In this document: positions 15,011 to 23,736 of the stretch, in pieces | Numbering within the stretch: position 1 is the stretch's first letter | Layout: each line of letters begins with the position of its first letter | NCBI GenBank assembly: GCA_017535785.1 | Contig: JAFXTN010000026.1 | Span: 1 to 46,220, forward strand | Source: Butyrivibrio sp. | GTDB lineage: Bacteria > Bacillota > Clostridia > Lachnospirales > Lachnospiraceae | Reading direction: 5' to 3' | Length of the DNA stretch: 46,220 nt | Notes under the pieces: model-generated | Database searches by the model: none | What the model was told of the DNA's origin: nothing | The model's input: only the letters and a program-made list of their open reading frames with translations | Made by a program: the position numbers and the translations under genes

Positions 15011-16366
15011 ATGAATAAAAATGTTGCGTTATTTTTTATGCTTGTATTTTACGGCATTTATTTTATAAAGATGATCATCCAGAAAACCAGAGGAATAAAG
15101 ACCGATCAGATCGCAAAGGGCAAAAACCGTGATAAAGCCTATTACACGGAAGTCCTCATGAAGATCTCAACGATACTTGCGCCTGTCGCAGAGGTGATAT
15201 CAATAGAGCTCGGCATTTCGGAGCTTTCTTTTATGCACAGGATATTCGGAGTCTACTTCCTGGTTGTGGGCGTCACAGTGTTTGGCATAGCTGTCTTTAC
15301 AATGAGAGACAGTTGGCGAGCCGGAATAGCGGAAGATGATAAGGTAAAAAGAGCTCTCGTAACCGAAGGGATATATAACTATTCAAGAAATCCCGCATTC
15401 CTTGGTTTTGACCTTGTCTACATCGGAATACTCCTTATGTTCTTTAATAAGGTTTTGTTAGTCGTGACCGTGTTTGCGATAGTCATGTTCCACCTTCAGA
15501 TCTTGCAAGAAGAAAAATTCTTAGAAAGCTCTTTTGGCAATGAATATCTTGATTATAAAAAGAGAGCGAGCAGATATGCGGGCATGGGAAAGCCCACGTA
15601 CGATAAGATCTTGATGTACATATATTTCCTGATCGGAGTGGGCTCTGTCCTGTATTTCTGCACATGCCTGGTCTACGGCGGAGGCTTCTTTCTTTCATGG
15701 GTCTGGCTGTGGATACTGATCGCCGTATACTCTTTTATCAGAGTGAGAATGCTGATAAGCAGGATCAACGGAGCCGAGAGATTTAAGATCCCCACGGTGC
15801 TTAAGTGGATCTACAGGATCATAGTCGCCGCTTGTCTCTTTTTCTTTTTAATAACGGAAGCGAAGATCGTCGACGACATGACCGCAGTCCCTGACAAAGA
15901 CCTCGACTACATAATCGTGCTCGGCGCGGGGATCAACGGAACGCAGCCAAGTAACCCCTTCAGAGTAAGGATAGAAAGGGCCGGCGAGTATCTTTTGGAA
16001 AATGAAAATACGAAGGTCATCGCATCCGGCGGTCAGGGCGAGTATGAGAAGATAAGTGAGGCGGAGTGTGCCAAAAGAACTCTCATCACCCAATTCGGTA
16101 TAGATGAAAGCAGGATCCTTTTGGAGGAGAAGTCGACGGATACTGAGGAAAACCTAAGGTTCAGCCTGGAGATAATAAACGACCCGAAGGCCAAAGTGGG
16201 AATAGTTACCAACAGCTTCCATGAGCACAGAGCTCTTGCGATCGCCGAAAAGGAGGGCTTTGAAAATGCACAGCCCGTTCCTGCGACGACTCTTTTGCCC
16301 GTGGGAATCCACTATGTGGTTAGAGAGTTCTTCGGAATGGTGGAGTTTTATATCAAAAACATGTGA
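15011..16366 (+). CDS. isoprenylcysteine methyltransferase-like domain fused to YdcF (DUF218) domain
   Basis: A 451-residue membrane protein with two recognisable parts. Residues about 1-195 resemble the ICMT/PEMT-like integral membrane methyltransferases: several spans, then EGIYNYSRNPAFLG and the QEEKFLESSFGNEY-YKKRASRY signature. A middle segment (200-282) adds about three spans. Residues about 298-445 are a DUF218/YdcF domain: YIIVLGAGING, IASGGQGE, STDTEENLRFS and TNSFHEHRALAIA. YdcF relatives such as SanA and ElyC act in envelope processes with unproven chemistry. The fusion implies a membrane-envelope function in lipid or carrier modification. The SD is GAGAGGT. It is transcribed alone. 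Confidence 0.8.
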   Translation: MNKNVALFFMLVFYGIYFIKMIIQKTRGIKTDQIAKGKNRDKAYYTEVLMKISTILAPVAEVISIELGISELSFMHRIFGVYFLVVGVTVFGIAVFTMRDSWRAGIAEDDKVKRALVTEGIYNYSRNPAFLGFDLVYIGILLMFFNKVLLVVTVFAIVMFHLQILQEEKFLESSFGNEYLDYKKRASRYAGMGKPTYDKILMYIYFLIGVGSVLYFCTCLVYGGGFFLSWVWLWILIAVYSFIRVRMLISRINGAERFKIPTVLKWIYRIIVAACLFFFLITEAKIVDDMTAVPDKDLDYIIVLGAGINGTQPSNPFRVRIERAGEYLLENENTKVIASGGQGEYEKISEAECAKRTLITQFGIDESRILLEEKSTDTEENLRFSLEIINDPKAKVGIVTNSFHEHRALAIAEKEGFENAQPVPATTLLPVGIHYVVREFFGMVEFYIKNM

Positions 16367-16384
16367 TGGATCCTGCATCCTGAA

Positions 16385-16413
16385 TTGACACTTGACTCAG
16401 CGGATGTTATTAT
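16385..16413 (+). promoter_or_regulatory. promoter of the G3E GTPase operon
   Basis: A perfect TTGACA (16385-16390) and TATTAT (16408-16413) at 17-base spacing. The 27-base inverted repeat starts two bases after the -10 box. Confidence 0.75.
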
Positions 16414-16414
16414 T

Positions 16415-16441
16415 GTAAATTGCAAATAAGTTGCAAATTAC
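16415..16441. promoter_or_regulatory. 27-base inverted-repeat operator before the G3E GTPase operon
   Basis: Arms GTAAATTGCAA (16415-16425) and TTGCAAATTAC (16431-16441) match at ten of eleven positions around a five-base centre and cover the expected transcription start. Position and symmetry suggest a repressor site. COG0523 operons are often controlled by zinc or other metal status, but this word does not match the Zur box of Bacillus, so the regulator is open. Confidence 0.65.
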
Positions 16442-16471
16442 AGTAATGTACATACAACGCGGAGGATAGGC

Positions 16472-17662
16472 ATGTTTGGATCATCAAAAAAACCCGTGAC
16501 GATAATAACAGGGTACCTTGGTTCCGGAAAGACCACGGTACTTAACGAACTACTAAAGAACGCAGGTTCCGAGGGGATCGCGCTTATAGTAAATGATATG
16601 GGAAGCGTCAATATTGACGCTTCTCTTATAGCGAAAAGCAGTGTGACGCAGGCCGATTCGAAGATGATCGAGCTTACGAACGGCTGCATATGCTGCACAC
16701 TTCAGGAAGCTTTCATGACACAGATCGAGGAGCTTGCCAAGGACAAGAAGGTAAAAAGAATCCTCGTAGAAGCATCGGGCATCAGCAATCCCGCATCAAT
16801 AGCGGACGGATTTTTGATGTACGTAGAGTCTCATAAGAAGCTTCCTTTTTATCTTGATTCGATCGTGACAGTTGTCGATGCGGATAGGATCTATACGGAA
16901 TTTCTTGACGGTCTCAAGGATAAGTCTGAGGAGAGGCAGCAGGAGATCATGGAAGAGGATCCCGACATCATCAACCTTATCATGGATCAGATCGAATTCT
17001 GCAACGTTATCCTTTTGAACAAGTGTGACCTTCTTCCGGCTAATAAAAAGGAAGAGGTCAGAAGAGTGATAAGGCAGTTCCAGAGAAAGGCCGAGATCAT
17101 CGAGTGTATAGACGGTAAAGTAAGTCCTGACAGGATCTTTGATTCAGATAAATTCGACTACAACGAGGTCATGAATTCATCCGCTATGCAGGCTGCTCTT
17201 GCAAGAGAGAAGGCTATGGATGAAGGGTGCGTTGATGAATACGGCATCAGCTCTTTTGTCTACGAAGAAAAAAGACCTTTCGATCACGAGAAGTTTAGCG
17301 ACTTCGTCGAATCTTTTTACCCACAAAATATCATAAGAGCCAAGGGCTACATCTGGTTTTCCGATGATGACATCCACGTTCAGCTCTTTGAGCAGGCGGG
17401 AAGGAACGCTTCTATTTCTGAGGTTTCCAACTGGGTAGCCGCTTTTACTGACAAGGACAGGGAAGAGGTAGTCAGGAACTATCCCGATATCATGGAAGAG
17501 TGGGATGAGACCTACGGCGACAGGCTCAACCAGATCGTCTTTATCGGAAAGGGCATTGATAAAGCGAGCATCACAAAGATGCTTGATGACTGCATAGACA
17601 AGGTTCCGTACACGACGACTCAGCCTGAGCTTGTAAATAAGGAGAATAAGAAAATTGGGTAA
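16472..17662 (+). CDS. G3E-family GTPase, COG0523 metallochaperone type
   Basis: A 396-residue cytosolic protein. It has a complete G domain: Walker A GYLGSGKT (14-21), the family's metal-binding GCICC (71-75), LVEASGISNP as the Walker B region and NKCD (183-186) for guanine recognition. The C-terminal part (about 270-375) is the CobW C-terminal domain (IIRAKGYIWFSDDD, VQLFEQAGR). Members use GTP hydrolysis to deliver zinc, cobalt or another metal to client proteins. The SD is GGAGG. It is the first gene of a two-gene operon, overlapping the next by eight bases, behind a strong promoter and inverted-repeat operator. Confidence 0.9.
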   Translation: MFGSSKKPVTIITGYLGSGKTTVLNELLKNAGSEGIALIVNDMGSVNIDASLIAKSSVTQADSKMIELTNGCICCTLQEAFMTQIEELAKDKKVKRILVEASGISNPASIADGFLMYVESHKKLPFYLDSIVTVVDADRIYTEFLDGLKDKSEERQQEIMEEDPDIINLIMDQIEFCNVILLNKCDLLPANKKEEVRRVIRQFQRKAEIIECIDGKVSPDRIFDSDKFDYNEVMNSSAMQAALAREKAMDEGCVDEYGISSFVYEEKRPFDHEKFSDFVESFYPQNIIRAKGYIWFSDDDIHVQLFEQAGRNASISEVSNWVAAFTDKDREEVVRNYPDIMEEWDETYGDRLNQIVFIGKGIDKASITKMLDDCIDKVPYTTTQPELVNKENKKIG

Positions 17663-18587
17663 GATCTATTTTGTAAACGGATTTCTGGAGGCCGGAAAGA
17701 CCTCTTTTATCCAGGATCTCATCGATGAGACGTACTTCAAGATAAAGGGGCTTACTCTCATCGTTGCCTGCGAAGAGGGCAACACCGAGTACGACGATTA
17801 TCTCCTTGAGAAGTCAGGCTGCATCGTCAGATACATCGAGGAGGAAGAGGATTTCCTTTCAAAGATCAAGGAGTATGAGGAGTGCCTTAAGCCCGAGCGC
17901 ATCATCGTTGAGTTCAACGGCATGTGGAACAGGAAGGACTTCGAAATGCCCTGGGATCCCATGGAGATTACGGAGATCGCCATCATTGACGCAAGGACCT
18001 TCGAGCTCTATGCCGCCAATATGAAATCTCTTTTGTCCGAGCAGGTGAGGCGCGCATACATGGCGGTCCTCAACAACTGCGACGGCTTTGAGGAGAAGCT
18101 TCCGTATTTCAGACGCAATCTAAAGGCCGTAAATACGGGGCTCAACATTGTTTTTAAAGATAATGACGGGGACGACATCAACATCCGTTTTGAGGACGAC
18201 CTTCCCTATGATCTTTCTGCGGAAGTCGTGGATGTTGATCACGACGCGTTCTCCGTCTTTTATCTTGATAGCCTTGAGAATCTCGACAGATATCTTGGCA
18301 AGACCATCAGGTTTACGGCGAAGGTCATCAAGCCAAGGGGTAAGACCAGAGAGAGTTTCCTTGCGGGACGCTACGCCATGACCTGCTGCGAGAATGATCT
18401 GTCACTATTTGGGATCATCTGCGACTACGACGACACGGATTCAATCTCCGCTGATGAGTGGGTCACCGTCACCGGCGTTGTCGACAAAGAATTCATGGAC
18501 CGCTATAACGTGGAGTTTCCGATCTGTAAGGTAAAAGAGCTTTCGCCTGCACCCAAGCCGAAGCGAGAGATCATAAATGTGATGTAA
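17655..18587 (+). CDS. atypical G3E GTPase-like protein with C-terminal TIGR03943-like domain
   Basis: A 310-residue protein starting at TTG (17655), supported by an AAGGAG SD at ten bases and by the eight-base overlap with the preceding GTPase gene. Residues 1-160 resemble a G3E domain: P-loop GFLEAGKT (9-16) and RIIVEFNGMWNR in the Walker B region. The metal-binding CxCC motif is missing, and the usual NKxD reads NNCD (140-143). Residues about 200-300 resemble the C-terminal domain of TIGR03943/YcgQ proteins: KTIRFTAKVIKP, FLAGRYAMTCCENDLSLFG (cysteines 244-245) and VTVTGVVDKE. YcgQ-type proteins are encoded beside permeases and COG0523 GTPases, which points to metal handling. The fusion itself is unusual. 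Confidence 0.75.
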   Translation: MGKIYFVNGFLEAGKTSFIQDLIDETYFKIKGLTLIVACEEGNTEYDDYLLEKSGCIVRYIEEEEDFLSKIKEYEECLKPERIIVEFNGMWNRKDFEMPWDPMEITEIAIIDARTFELYAANMKSLLSEQVRRAYMAVLNNCDGFEEKLPYFRRNLKAVNTGLNIVFKDNDGDDINIRFEDDLPYDLSAEVVDVDHDAFSVFYLDSLENLDRYLGKTIRFTAKVIKPRGKTRESFLAGRYAMTCCENDLSLFGIICDYDDTDSISADEWVTVTGVVDKEFMDRYNVEFPICKVKELSPAPKPKREIINVM

Positions 18588-18611
18588 AAAGTTCGCGAAA
18601 GCGGGCTTTTT
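18586..18611 (+). terminator. intrinsic terminator after the G3E operon
   Basis: A GTTCGC-GAAA-GCGGGC stem-loop (two G-U pairs, GNRA loop) flanked by A5 and T5 directly after the stop codon. Confidence 0.7.
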
Positions 18612-18613
18612 CC

Positions 18614-18642
18614 TTTAAATATGAGGTAAAAGAGGGTATAAT
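18614..18642 (+). promoter_or_regulatory. likely promoter of the formate/nitrite channel gene
   Basis: TTTAAA (18614-18619) and a perfect TATAAT (18637-18642) at 17-base spacing, right after the preceding terminator and about 90 bases before the start codon. Confidence 0.5.
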
Positions 18643-18733
18643 AAGACGTCGAGATTTTTAGCGATCAGCTTGGAAAATCTGGAATTTTAATTCAAAAAAA
18701 GAAATATCAACAGAAGTTTAGGAGTATTGACAC

Positions 18734-19516
18734 ATGAGATCACCGGCAGAAATTGCTCAAAAATATGTACAGGTAGGAAAGGGAAAGGCTGAAGCTAAGG
18801 CTTCTCAGACTTTTCTTTTAGCTATAATGGCGGGAGCCTTCATTGCGCTTGGAGGACTCGGAAGCCAGATCGCTTCTTGCTTTGCGGAGAGTGCTTCTGC
18901 TGCAAGAGTTATAAGTTCGGTTGTTTTCCCCATAGGCCTTTTTATGGTGCTTGTAGGTGGAGCTGAGCTCTTTACGGGCAATTGTCTTATCACGATTCCC
19001 GTTCTAACCAAGGACACAACACCTCTTAAGATGCTTAGGAACTGGGGCATCGTTTATTTCGGAAATATGGTTGGCGGCTTTATCATTGCCGCCATTGCAG
19101 CTTTTGGCCATATCTATTCATTCGGCGACGGGCAGCTTGCTTCATCAGTGGTTGCGACTGCTGTGACTAAGTCAGGCATTTCTTTTGCGGACGGAATTCT
19201 TCGCGGAATCCTTTGCAACGTCCTTGTATGCATGGCTGTATGGTGTTCTTTCGCGGCAGATGAGCTTGCAGGAAAAGTGCTTGCACTTTGGCTTCCCGTT
19301 ATGCTCTTTATCATCTGCGGATTTGAGCACTGCGTTGCAAATATGTATTTCATTCCTGCAGGATTCCTTGCATCATATGTACATGGAATCCCCGCGGACG
19401 GATTATCTTTATTCGGATTCTTTGTGACAAACCTTATCCCCGTGACCATCGGAAATATCATAGGTGGCGGCATTTGCGTCGGAGCGGTTTACTACGGAGC
19501 TTATCTGAAAAAGTAA
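18734..19516 (+). CDS. formate/nitrite transporter family channel (FNT)
   Basis: A 260-residue protein with six to seven membrane spans and the FNT signatures: GAELFTGNC near residue 76, LRGILCNVLVCMAVW in the third-to-fourth helix region, and FEHCVANMYFIPAGF containing the conserved pore histidine. FNT pentamers export or import formate, nitrite or hydrosulfide. In a fermenter without visible nitrite enzymes nearby, formate is the most likely substrate (inference). The SD is AGGAG at a usual distance. It has its own promoter and a strong terminator, so it is monocistronic. Confidence 0.92.
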   Translation: MRSPAEIAQKYVQVGKGKAEAKASQTFLLAIMAGAFIALGGLGSQIASCFAESASAARVISSVVFPIGLFMVLVGGAELFTGNCLITIPVLTKDTTPLKMLRNWGIVYFGNMVGGFIIAAIAAFGHIYSFGDGQLASSVVATAVTKSGISFADGILRGILCNVLVCMAVWCSFAADELAGKVLALWLPVMLFIICGFEHCVANMYFIPAGFLASYVHGIPADGLSLFGFFVTNLIPVTIGNIIGGGICVGAVYYGAYLKK

Positions 19517-19556
19517 ATTGTATTAGCAATATCTTTTTACCTGAACAAAAAATGAG

Positions 19557-19597
19557 AAGTCTTATGTCTATCTATAAATAGTCATAAGACTTTTTTT
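19557..19597 (+). terminator. intrinsic terminator after the FNT channel gene
   Basis: AGTCTTATG pairs with CATAAGACT, with an inner CTAT/ATAG pairing, and a run of seven T follows. Confidence 0.88.
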
Positions 19598-19682
19598 ATG
19601 TCATTATAATAGGGCAGGCGCCGTTTGCAGGGGCCTGAAAGATAGGTTTTTTAATTAAACTGCTTTTGAGAAAGGGGTAATT

Positions 19683-20858
19683 ATGCAGAATTTTACGTTC
19701 TACTCACCTACTTATTTTGTATTTGGAAAAGATACTGAGAATCAGGCCGGCGAGTACGTTAAGAAGTTTGGCGGAAGCAAGGTTCTCATTCATTATGGCG
19801 GCGGAAGCGTCGTTAAATCGGGACTGCTTGACAGGGTTAAGGCATCTCTTGAAAAAGAGGGTATTTCCTATGTGCTCCTTGGAGGCGTTAAACCCAATCC
19901 CAGAAGCGGCCTTGTTTACGAAGGTATAGAGCTTTGCAAAAAAGAGAATGTTGATTTTGTTCTTGCTGTGGGCGGCGGAAGTACTATCGATTCTTCCAAG
20001 GCTATCGCTGCAGGTACTGTTTATGAAGGAGATTTCTGGGATTTCTATATGGGCAAGCGCATTGAAGAGGCACTTCCCGTAGGAACCATCCTTACTATCG
20101 CTGCAGCAGGCAGTGAGGGAAGCCCTGACTCTGTTATAACCAAGGAAGAGGGCATGTTCAAGAGAGGCGCGAGCGGAGATGCTATAAGACCTAAGTTCAG
20201 TATCCTCAATCCCGCTCTTACACAGACACTTCCCGCATATCAGTCTGCGGCAGGTATCACGGATATCATGGCTCATCTCTATGAGAGATATCTTACCAAT
20301 ACTGCTGAGGTTGAAGTTACAGACAGACTTATCGAGGCGCTTCTTCTTACAATGAAGCACGAGGGACCCAGAGTTATCGAAGATCCCAACAACTATGAGG
20401 CAAGAGCCAACATCATGTGGGCAGGAATGATGGCACACAACAATTCATGCGGTGTCGGAAGGACTCAGGACTGGAACAGCCACAACATCGAGCATGAGCT
20501 TTCAGCTCTTTACGACTGCGCTCACGGGGCAGGTCTTGCTGTTACAATGCCCGCTGTATTCACATATGTAATGAAGCACGATGTAATGCGTTTTGCGCAG
20601 GTTGCTACAAGAGTCTGGGGCTGCCAGATGGACTTCACCAACCCCGAGGTTACCGCTAAGGCCGGCATCGAGGCACTCAGAAACTTCCTTATCTCGATCG
20701 GAATGCCCAAGAACTTCGAGGAGCTTGGAGCCAAGAAAGAAGACATCCCGAAGCTCGTTGACGTCCTTTGCAACGGCGACGGAAGACCCGGATCTATCAC
20801 CGGCTTCGTTACTCTAAATGAGGATGATTGCACCAAGATTTACGAGATGATGGTGTAA
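19683..20858 (+). CDS. iron-containing alcohol dehydrogenase (butanol dehydrogenase/YqhD type)
   Basis: A 391-residue group III alcohol dehydrogenase. GGGSTIDSSKA (97-107) is the NAD(P)-binding loop. Asp194, His198, His267 and His281 match the four metal ligands in identity and spacing (DIMAH, HNIEHELSALYDCAHG). Length and motifs fit the BdhA/YqhD branch that reduces aldehydes such as butanal to alcohols, usually with NADH or NADPH, which would regenerate cofactor during fermentation. Cofactor preference cannot be read from the sequence. The SD is AAAGGGG. It lies downstream of the FNT gene but is separated from it by a terminator. Confidence 0.92.
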   Translation: MQNFTFYSPTYFVFGKDTENQAGEYVKKFGGSKVLIHYGGGSVVKSGLLDRVKASLEKEGISYVLLGGVKPNPRSGLVYEGIELCKKENVDFVLAVGGGSTIDSSKAIAAGTVYEGDFWDFYMGKRIEEALPVGTILTIAAAGSEGSPDSVITKEEGMFKRGASGDAIRPKFSILNPALTQTLPAYQSAAGITDIMAHLYERYLTNTAEVEVTDRLIEALLLTMKHEGPRVIEDPNNYEARANIMWAGMMAHNNSCGVGRTQDWNSHNIEHELSALYDCAHGAGLAVTMPAVFTYVMKHDVMRFAQVATRVWGCQMDFTNPEVTAKAGIEALRNFLISIGMPKNFEELGAKKEDIPKLVDVLCNGDGRPGSITGFVTLNEDDCTKIYEMMV

Positions 20859-20870
20859 ACGGAGATAATA

Positions 20871-20900
20871 AGAGGCCATCGCAATTATGCGACAGCCTCT
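20871..20900 (+). terminator. hairpin after the alcohol dehydrogenase gene
   Basis: AGAGGC-CA-TCGCA pairs with TGCGA-CA-GCCTCT around ATTA, an almost perfect long stem. The following TCATTAT is only a weak U-tract, so it may terminate poorly or act as a 3' stabiliser. Confidence 0.6.
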
Positions 20901-20935
20901 TCATTATAACGAAAAGTCAATACCCATTTTTCGTG

Positions 20936-20970
20936 CATACAAAAATGCCCTGCATTAGGGATGCAGAGCA
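20936..20970 (-). terminator. intrinsic terminator of the uxuA-uxuB operon
   Basis: On the minus strand TGC-T-CTGCAT and ATGCAG-G-GCA pair around CCCTA and are followed by TTTTTGTATG, about 70 bases after the uxuB stop codon. Confidence 0.75.
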
Positions 20971-21037
20971 CTTTGTTTGGAAAAACTTTTTTATGAGATG
21001 TATGATATGCAGCTAGCATATTACATTAGGGGGCGTA

Positions 21038-22657
21038 TCAATCTACGTACTTCTTAAGTGTAGCTCTTACAGCGCCTTCGCCTGCGATGAGCTCTCCGAA
21101 GTAGGAGAGGACTTTTTCTGAAAGTCCTGCTTCTTCAAGATCCACACCAAAGATAGTAGCGTCTTTGAGGATAGGAAGGAGCTTTGTCTTAAGCGCTTCT
21201 TTATCCATAGCATCGCCGAGCTTTATTCCCTCAACGAAGCTCTTAGCCTTCTCAAGAAGCGGATCGGGGCTTGGCTCAAATGCCTTGCCGTTATCGTCTA
21301 CGCCCATCACATAGCGAAGCCAGCCGGCGTGTACTAGAGGAATACACTTAAGATCGGCTACATCGAGACTATCGGAAGAAAGGTAAGCTTTGATAGTCTC
21401 ACCGAATCTGATGGCAAGCTTCTGCGATGTGTCTGTGGCGATTCTCTGAGGTGTATCAGGCATGAATTTGTTTGGAATTCTGACATTTACAACAGTGTCG
21501 ATGAATTCCTGAGGCTTTATGACACCGGGATCTGTAACAACGGGAAGTCCCTCTACATATCCGATAGTCTTAACGAGCTTAACAAGCTCAGTGTCCTTCA
21601 TTTCTTCAGAGATCTTGTCGTATCCGAGAAGACATCCGTATACGGCAAGTGCTGTATGAAGAGGATTGAGGCAGGTGCAAACTTTCATGCGCTCAACCTT
21701 ATCAACGGTTTCTTTTTCAGTGAAGATAACTCCGACCTTTTCAAGAGCGGGTCTTCCGTTCGGGAACTTATCCTCGATGACAAGATACTCGCTCTCCTCG
21801 GCGTTAACGAAGGGAGCAACCCAAGTCTTCTTGGAAGTAACAACGGCTTCAAGTTCCTCGACACCATCGTTTTTAAGGATCTCGTTTACAGAGTCGTCCG
21901 GTCTGGGTGTGATCTTATCGATCATTGACCAAGGGAAAGATACCTTGGAATCATCTTTTATATAATCAACGAACTTGGTATCAGCCTTACCGTTTTTGGT
22001 CCACTCGTTAGCGAATGCGATGACTGCGTCGAAGAGCTTGTCTCCGTTGTGTGAGCAGTTATCTGTGCTGACCATTGCGATTTTCTTTTCGCCTGCAAGG
22101 AATCTCTCATACAAAAGAGCTGACACCTTGCCGATATAGCTCTGGGGCTTAACCGGTCCGTTTGCAAAATCATCTTTTACCGCGGGAAGAAGCTCGCCTG
22201 CGGGATTTACGAGGCTGTAGCCCTTCTCAGTGATAGTGAAGGTAGCAAGCTGAAGAGAATCGCATCTGAAGATCTCTTTTAATCTGCTGAATTCCTTATC
22301 GTCGTTTGAGTCGAGAATGCATGACTCTGCGATGCTGGAGATAACTGACTTCTCAACTGAGCCGTCGGCCTTCAATGTGACAAGGAGTGAGAGGTTGTCG
22401 TGAGGTCTGTACATCTTCTCGATGATCTCATAGTCAAAACCTTCAACAACTGTAAGACCCTTGTCATTCATGCCGTCTTCAAGCATTCTCTGTGAAAGAT
22501 TAGCCTGAAAAGCTCTGAAGATATTTCCTGCTCCGAAGTGAACCCACTGCGGTGCTTCTTTTGTCTTATTTATCATGGAAGCCCTGTCAAAAGAGGGAAT
22601 GTAGTAGCCCTTCTCTTTCCAAGCGCTGTCCTTTAAACACTGTTCGTTAAGCTTCAT
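21038..22657 (-). CDS. uxuB: fructuronate reductase (mannitol dehydrogenase family)
   Basis: A 539-residue polyol dehydrogenase. The N-terminal Rossmann region shows VHFGAGNIFRAF; STDNCSHNGDKL and MKVCTCLNPLHTALAVYG are conserved segments of the mannonate/mannitol/altronate oxidoreductase family. It reduces D-fructuronate to D-mannonate with NADH in glucuronate breakdown. The neighbour uxuA, two bases upstream, supports fructuronate over tagaturonate as substrate. ATG at 22657 is chosen, with an AGGAG SD; the TTG at 22663 would overlap the uxuA stop. The operon ends in a terminator. Confidence 0.9.
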   Translation of the reverse strand: MKLNEQCLKDSAWKEKGYYIPSFDRASMINKTKEAPQWVHFGAGNIFRAFQANLSQRMLEDGMNDKGLTVVEGFDYEIIEKMYRPHDNLSLLVTLKADGSVEKSVISSIAESCILDSNDDKEFSRLKEIFRCDSLQLATFTITEKGYSLVNPAGELLPAVKDDFANGPVKPQSYIGKVSALLYERFLAGEKKIAMVSTDNCSHNGDKLFDAVIAFANEWTKNGKADTKFVDYIKDDSKVSFPWSMIDKITPRPDDSVNEILKNDGVEELEAVVTSKKTWVAPFVNAEESEYLVIEDKFPNGRPALEKVGVIFTEKETVDKVERMKVCTCLNPLHTALAVYGCLLGYDKISEEMKDTELVKLVKTIGYVEGLPVVTDPGVIKPQEFIDTVVNVRIPNKFMPDTPQRIATDTSQKLAIRFGETIKAYLSSDSLDVADLKCIPLVHAGWLRYVMGVDDNGKAFEPSPDPLLEKAKSFVEGIKLGDAMDKEALKTKLLPILKDATIFGVDLEEAGLSEKVLSYFGELIAGEGAVRATLKKYVD

Positions 22658-22659
22658 GA

Positions 22660-23736
22660 TCAAACTCCTCTCTGATGTGACTTTTCAATGGCCTCCCAAA
22701 GACCGTTGAGGTAAGTTGCTCCGAGTGCTCTGTCATAGAGACCGTAGCCGGGCATTGCAACTTCGCCCCAGATCATTCTTCCGTGGTCGGGACGGATAGG
22801 TCCGTCAAAGCCTGTCTCGTAGAGAGCCTTCATGATCTCGTACATATCGAAAGTTCCGTCGGCTGAAAGGTGAGCAGACTCCTCAAAGTTGGTGGGAGAG
22901 ATGAACTTAAGATTACGAACGTGTGCGAAGTGAATTCTTCCTTCAAGTGCTCTGATCATATGAGGAAGATCGTTCTCAAGGCTTGTTCCGTAAGAACCTG
23001 AGCAGAATGTAACGCCGTTGTGCACGTCATCTACTGCCTTCATGAGCTTGAGGATGTTCTTCTCATTGTTGATGATCCTGGGAAGTCCGAATACTGACCA
23101 AGCGGGATCATCGGGATGGATAGCCATCTTGATATCGTACTTATTACATACGGGCATGATCGCCTTCAAGAAGTAAACAATATTTTCAAAGAGCTTGTCC
23201 TCATCGATCCCTGAATAAAGCTCGAAGAGCTCCTTGATGTGAGCCATTCTCTCGGGCTCCCAACCGGGCATTACTGAGCCGTTTGTATCGCCTGAAAGAG
23301 TCTCAAACATCTTCTCGGGATTGATCGCATCGATAGCTTCCTGTGTATATGCAAGTACGGTTGAGCCGTCTTCTCTTTTTCTTGCAAGCTCGGTTCTTGT
23401 CCAGTCAAACACAGGCATGAAGTTGTAGCATACCATGTGGATGTCTTCTTTACCGAGGTTCTCAAGAGTCTTTATATAATTGTCGATGTGCTCATCTCTC
23501 TCTGCAGTTGCAGCCTTGATGGCATCGGATACGTTTACGGACTCGATTCCTGAAACCTTAAGTCCGCCGTCTGCAACGTCCTTTTTGAGAGCTTTGATCT
23601 CGTCCTGTGTCCAGAGCTCACCGGCCTGCTTGTTGTAAAGAGTTGTGATAACACCCTTTACACCGGGAACCTGTCTTATCTGCCAAAGCTTTACGGTATC
23701 ATACTCTTTACCGTACCAGCGAAGTGTCATTTCCAT
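22660..23736 (-). CDS. uxuA: mannonate dehydratase
   Basis: A 358-residue TIM-barrel enzyme of normal family length. It removes water from D-mannonate to give 2-keto-3-deoxygluconate. Family motifs are GVKGVITTLYN near the start, CYNFMPVFDWTRT, MAIHPDDPAW, VTFCSGSYGT, IHFAHVRN and RPDHGR, containing the His, Cys and Asp metal ligands of UxuA. The AGGGAG SD lies at the usual distance from this ATG. It is the first gene of uxuA-uxuB and diverges from an AraC-type regulator across 162 bases. Confidence 0.95.
   Translation of the reverse strand: MEMTLRWYGKEYDTVKLWQIRQVPGVKGVITTLYNKQAGELWTQDEIKALKKDVADGGLKVSGIESVNVSDAIKAATAERDEHIDNYIKTLENLGKEDIHMVCYNFMPVFDWTRTELARKREDGSTVLAYTQEAIDAINPEKMFETLSGDTNGSVMPGWEPERMAHIKELFELYSGIDEDKLFENIVYFLKAIMPVCNKYDIKMAIHPDDPAWSVFGLPRIINNEKNILKLMKAVDDVHNGVTFCSGSYGTSLENDLPHMIRALEGRIHFAHVRNLKFISPTNFEESAHLSADGTFDMYEIMKALYETGFDGPIRPDHGRMIWGEVAMPGYGLYDRALGATYLNGLWEAIEKSHQRGV

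Noticed and set aside
19704-20438. Long minus-strand open frame inside the alcohol dehydrogenase gene
   Set aside because: It mirrors the codon pattern of the real gene, has no SD and no recognisable domain.
22658-22663. TTG start for uxuB at 22663
   Set aside because: It overlaps the uxuA stop, whereas ATG 22657 has better spacing to the AGGAG SD.
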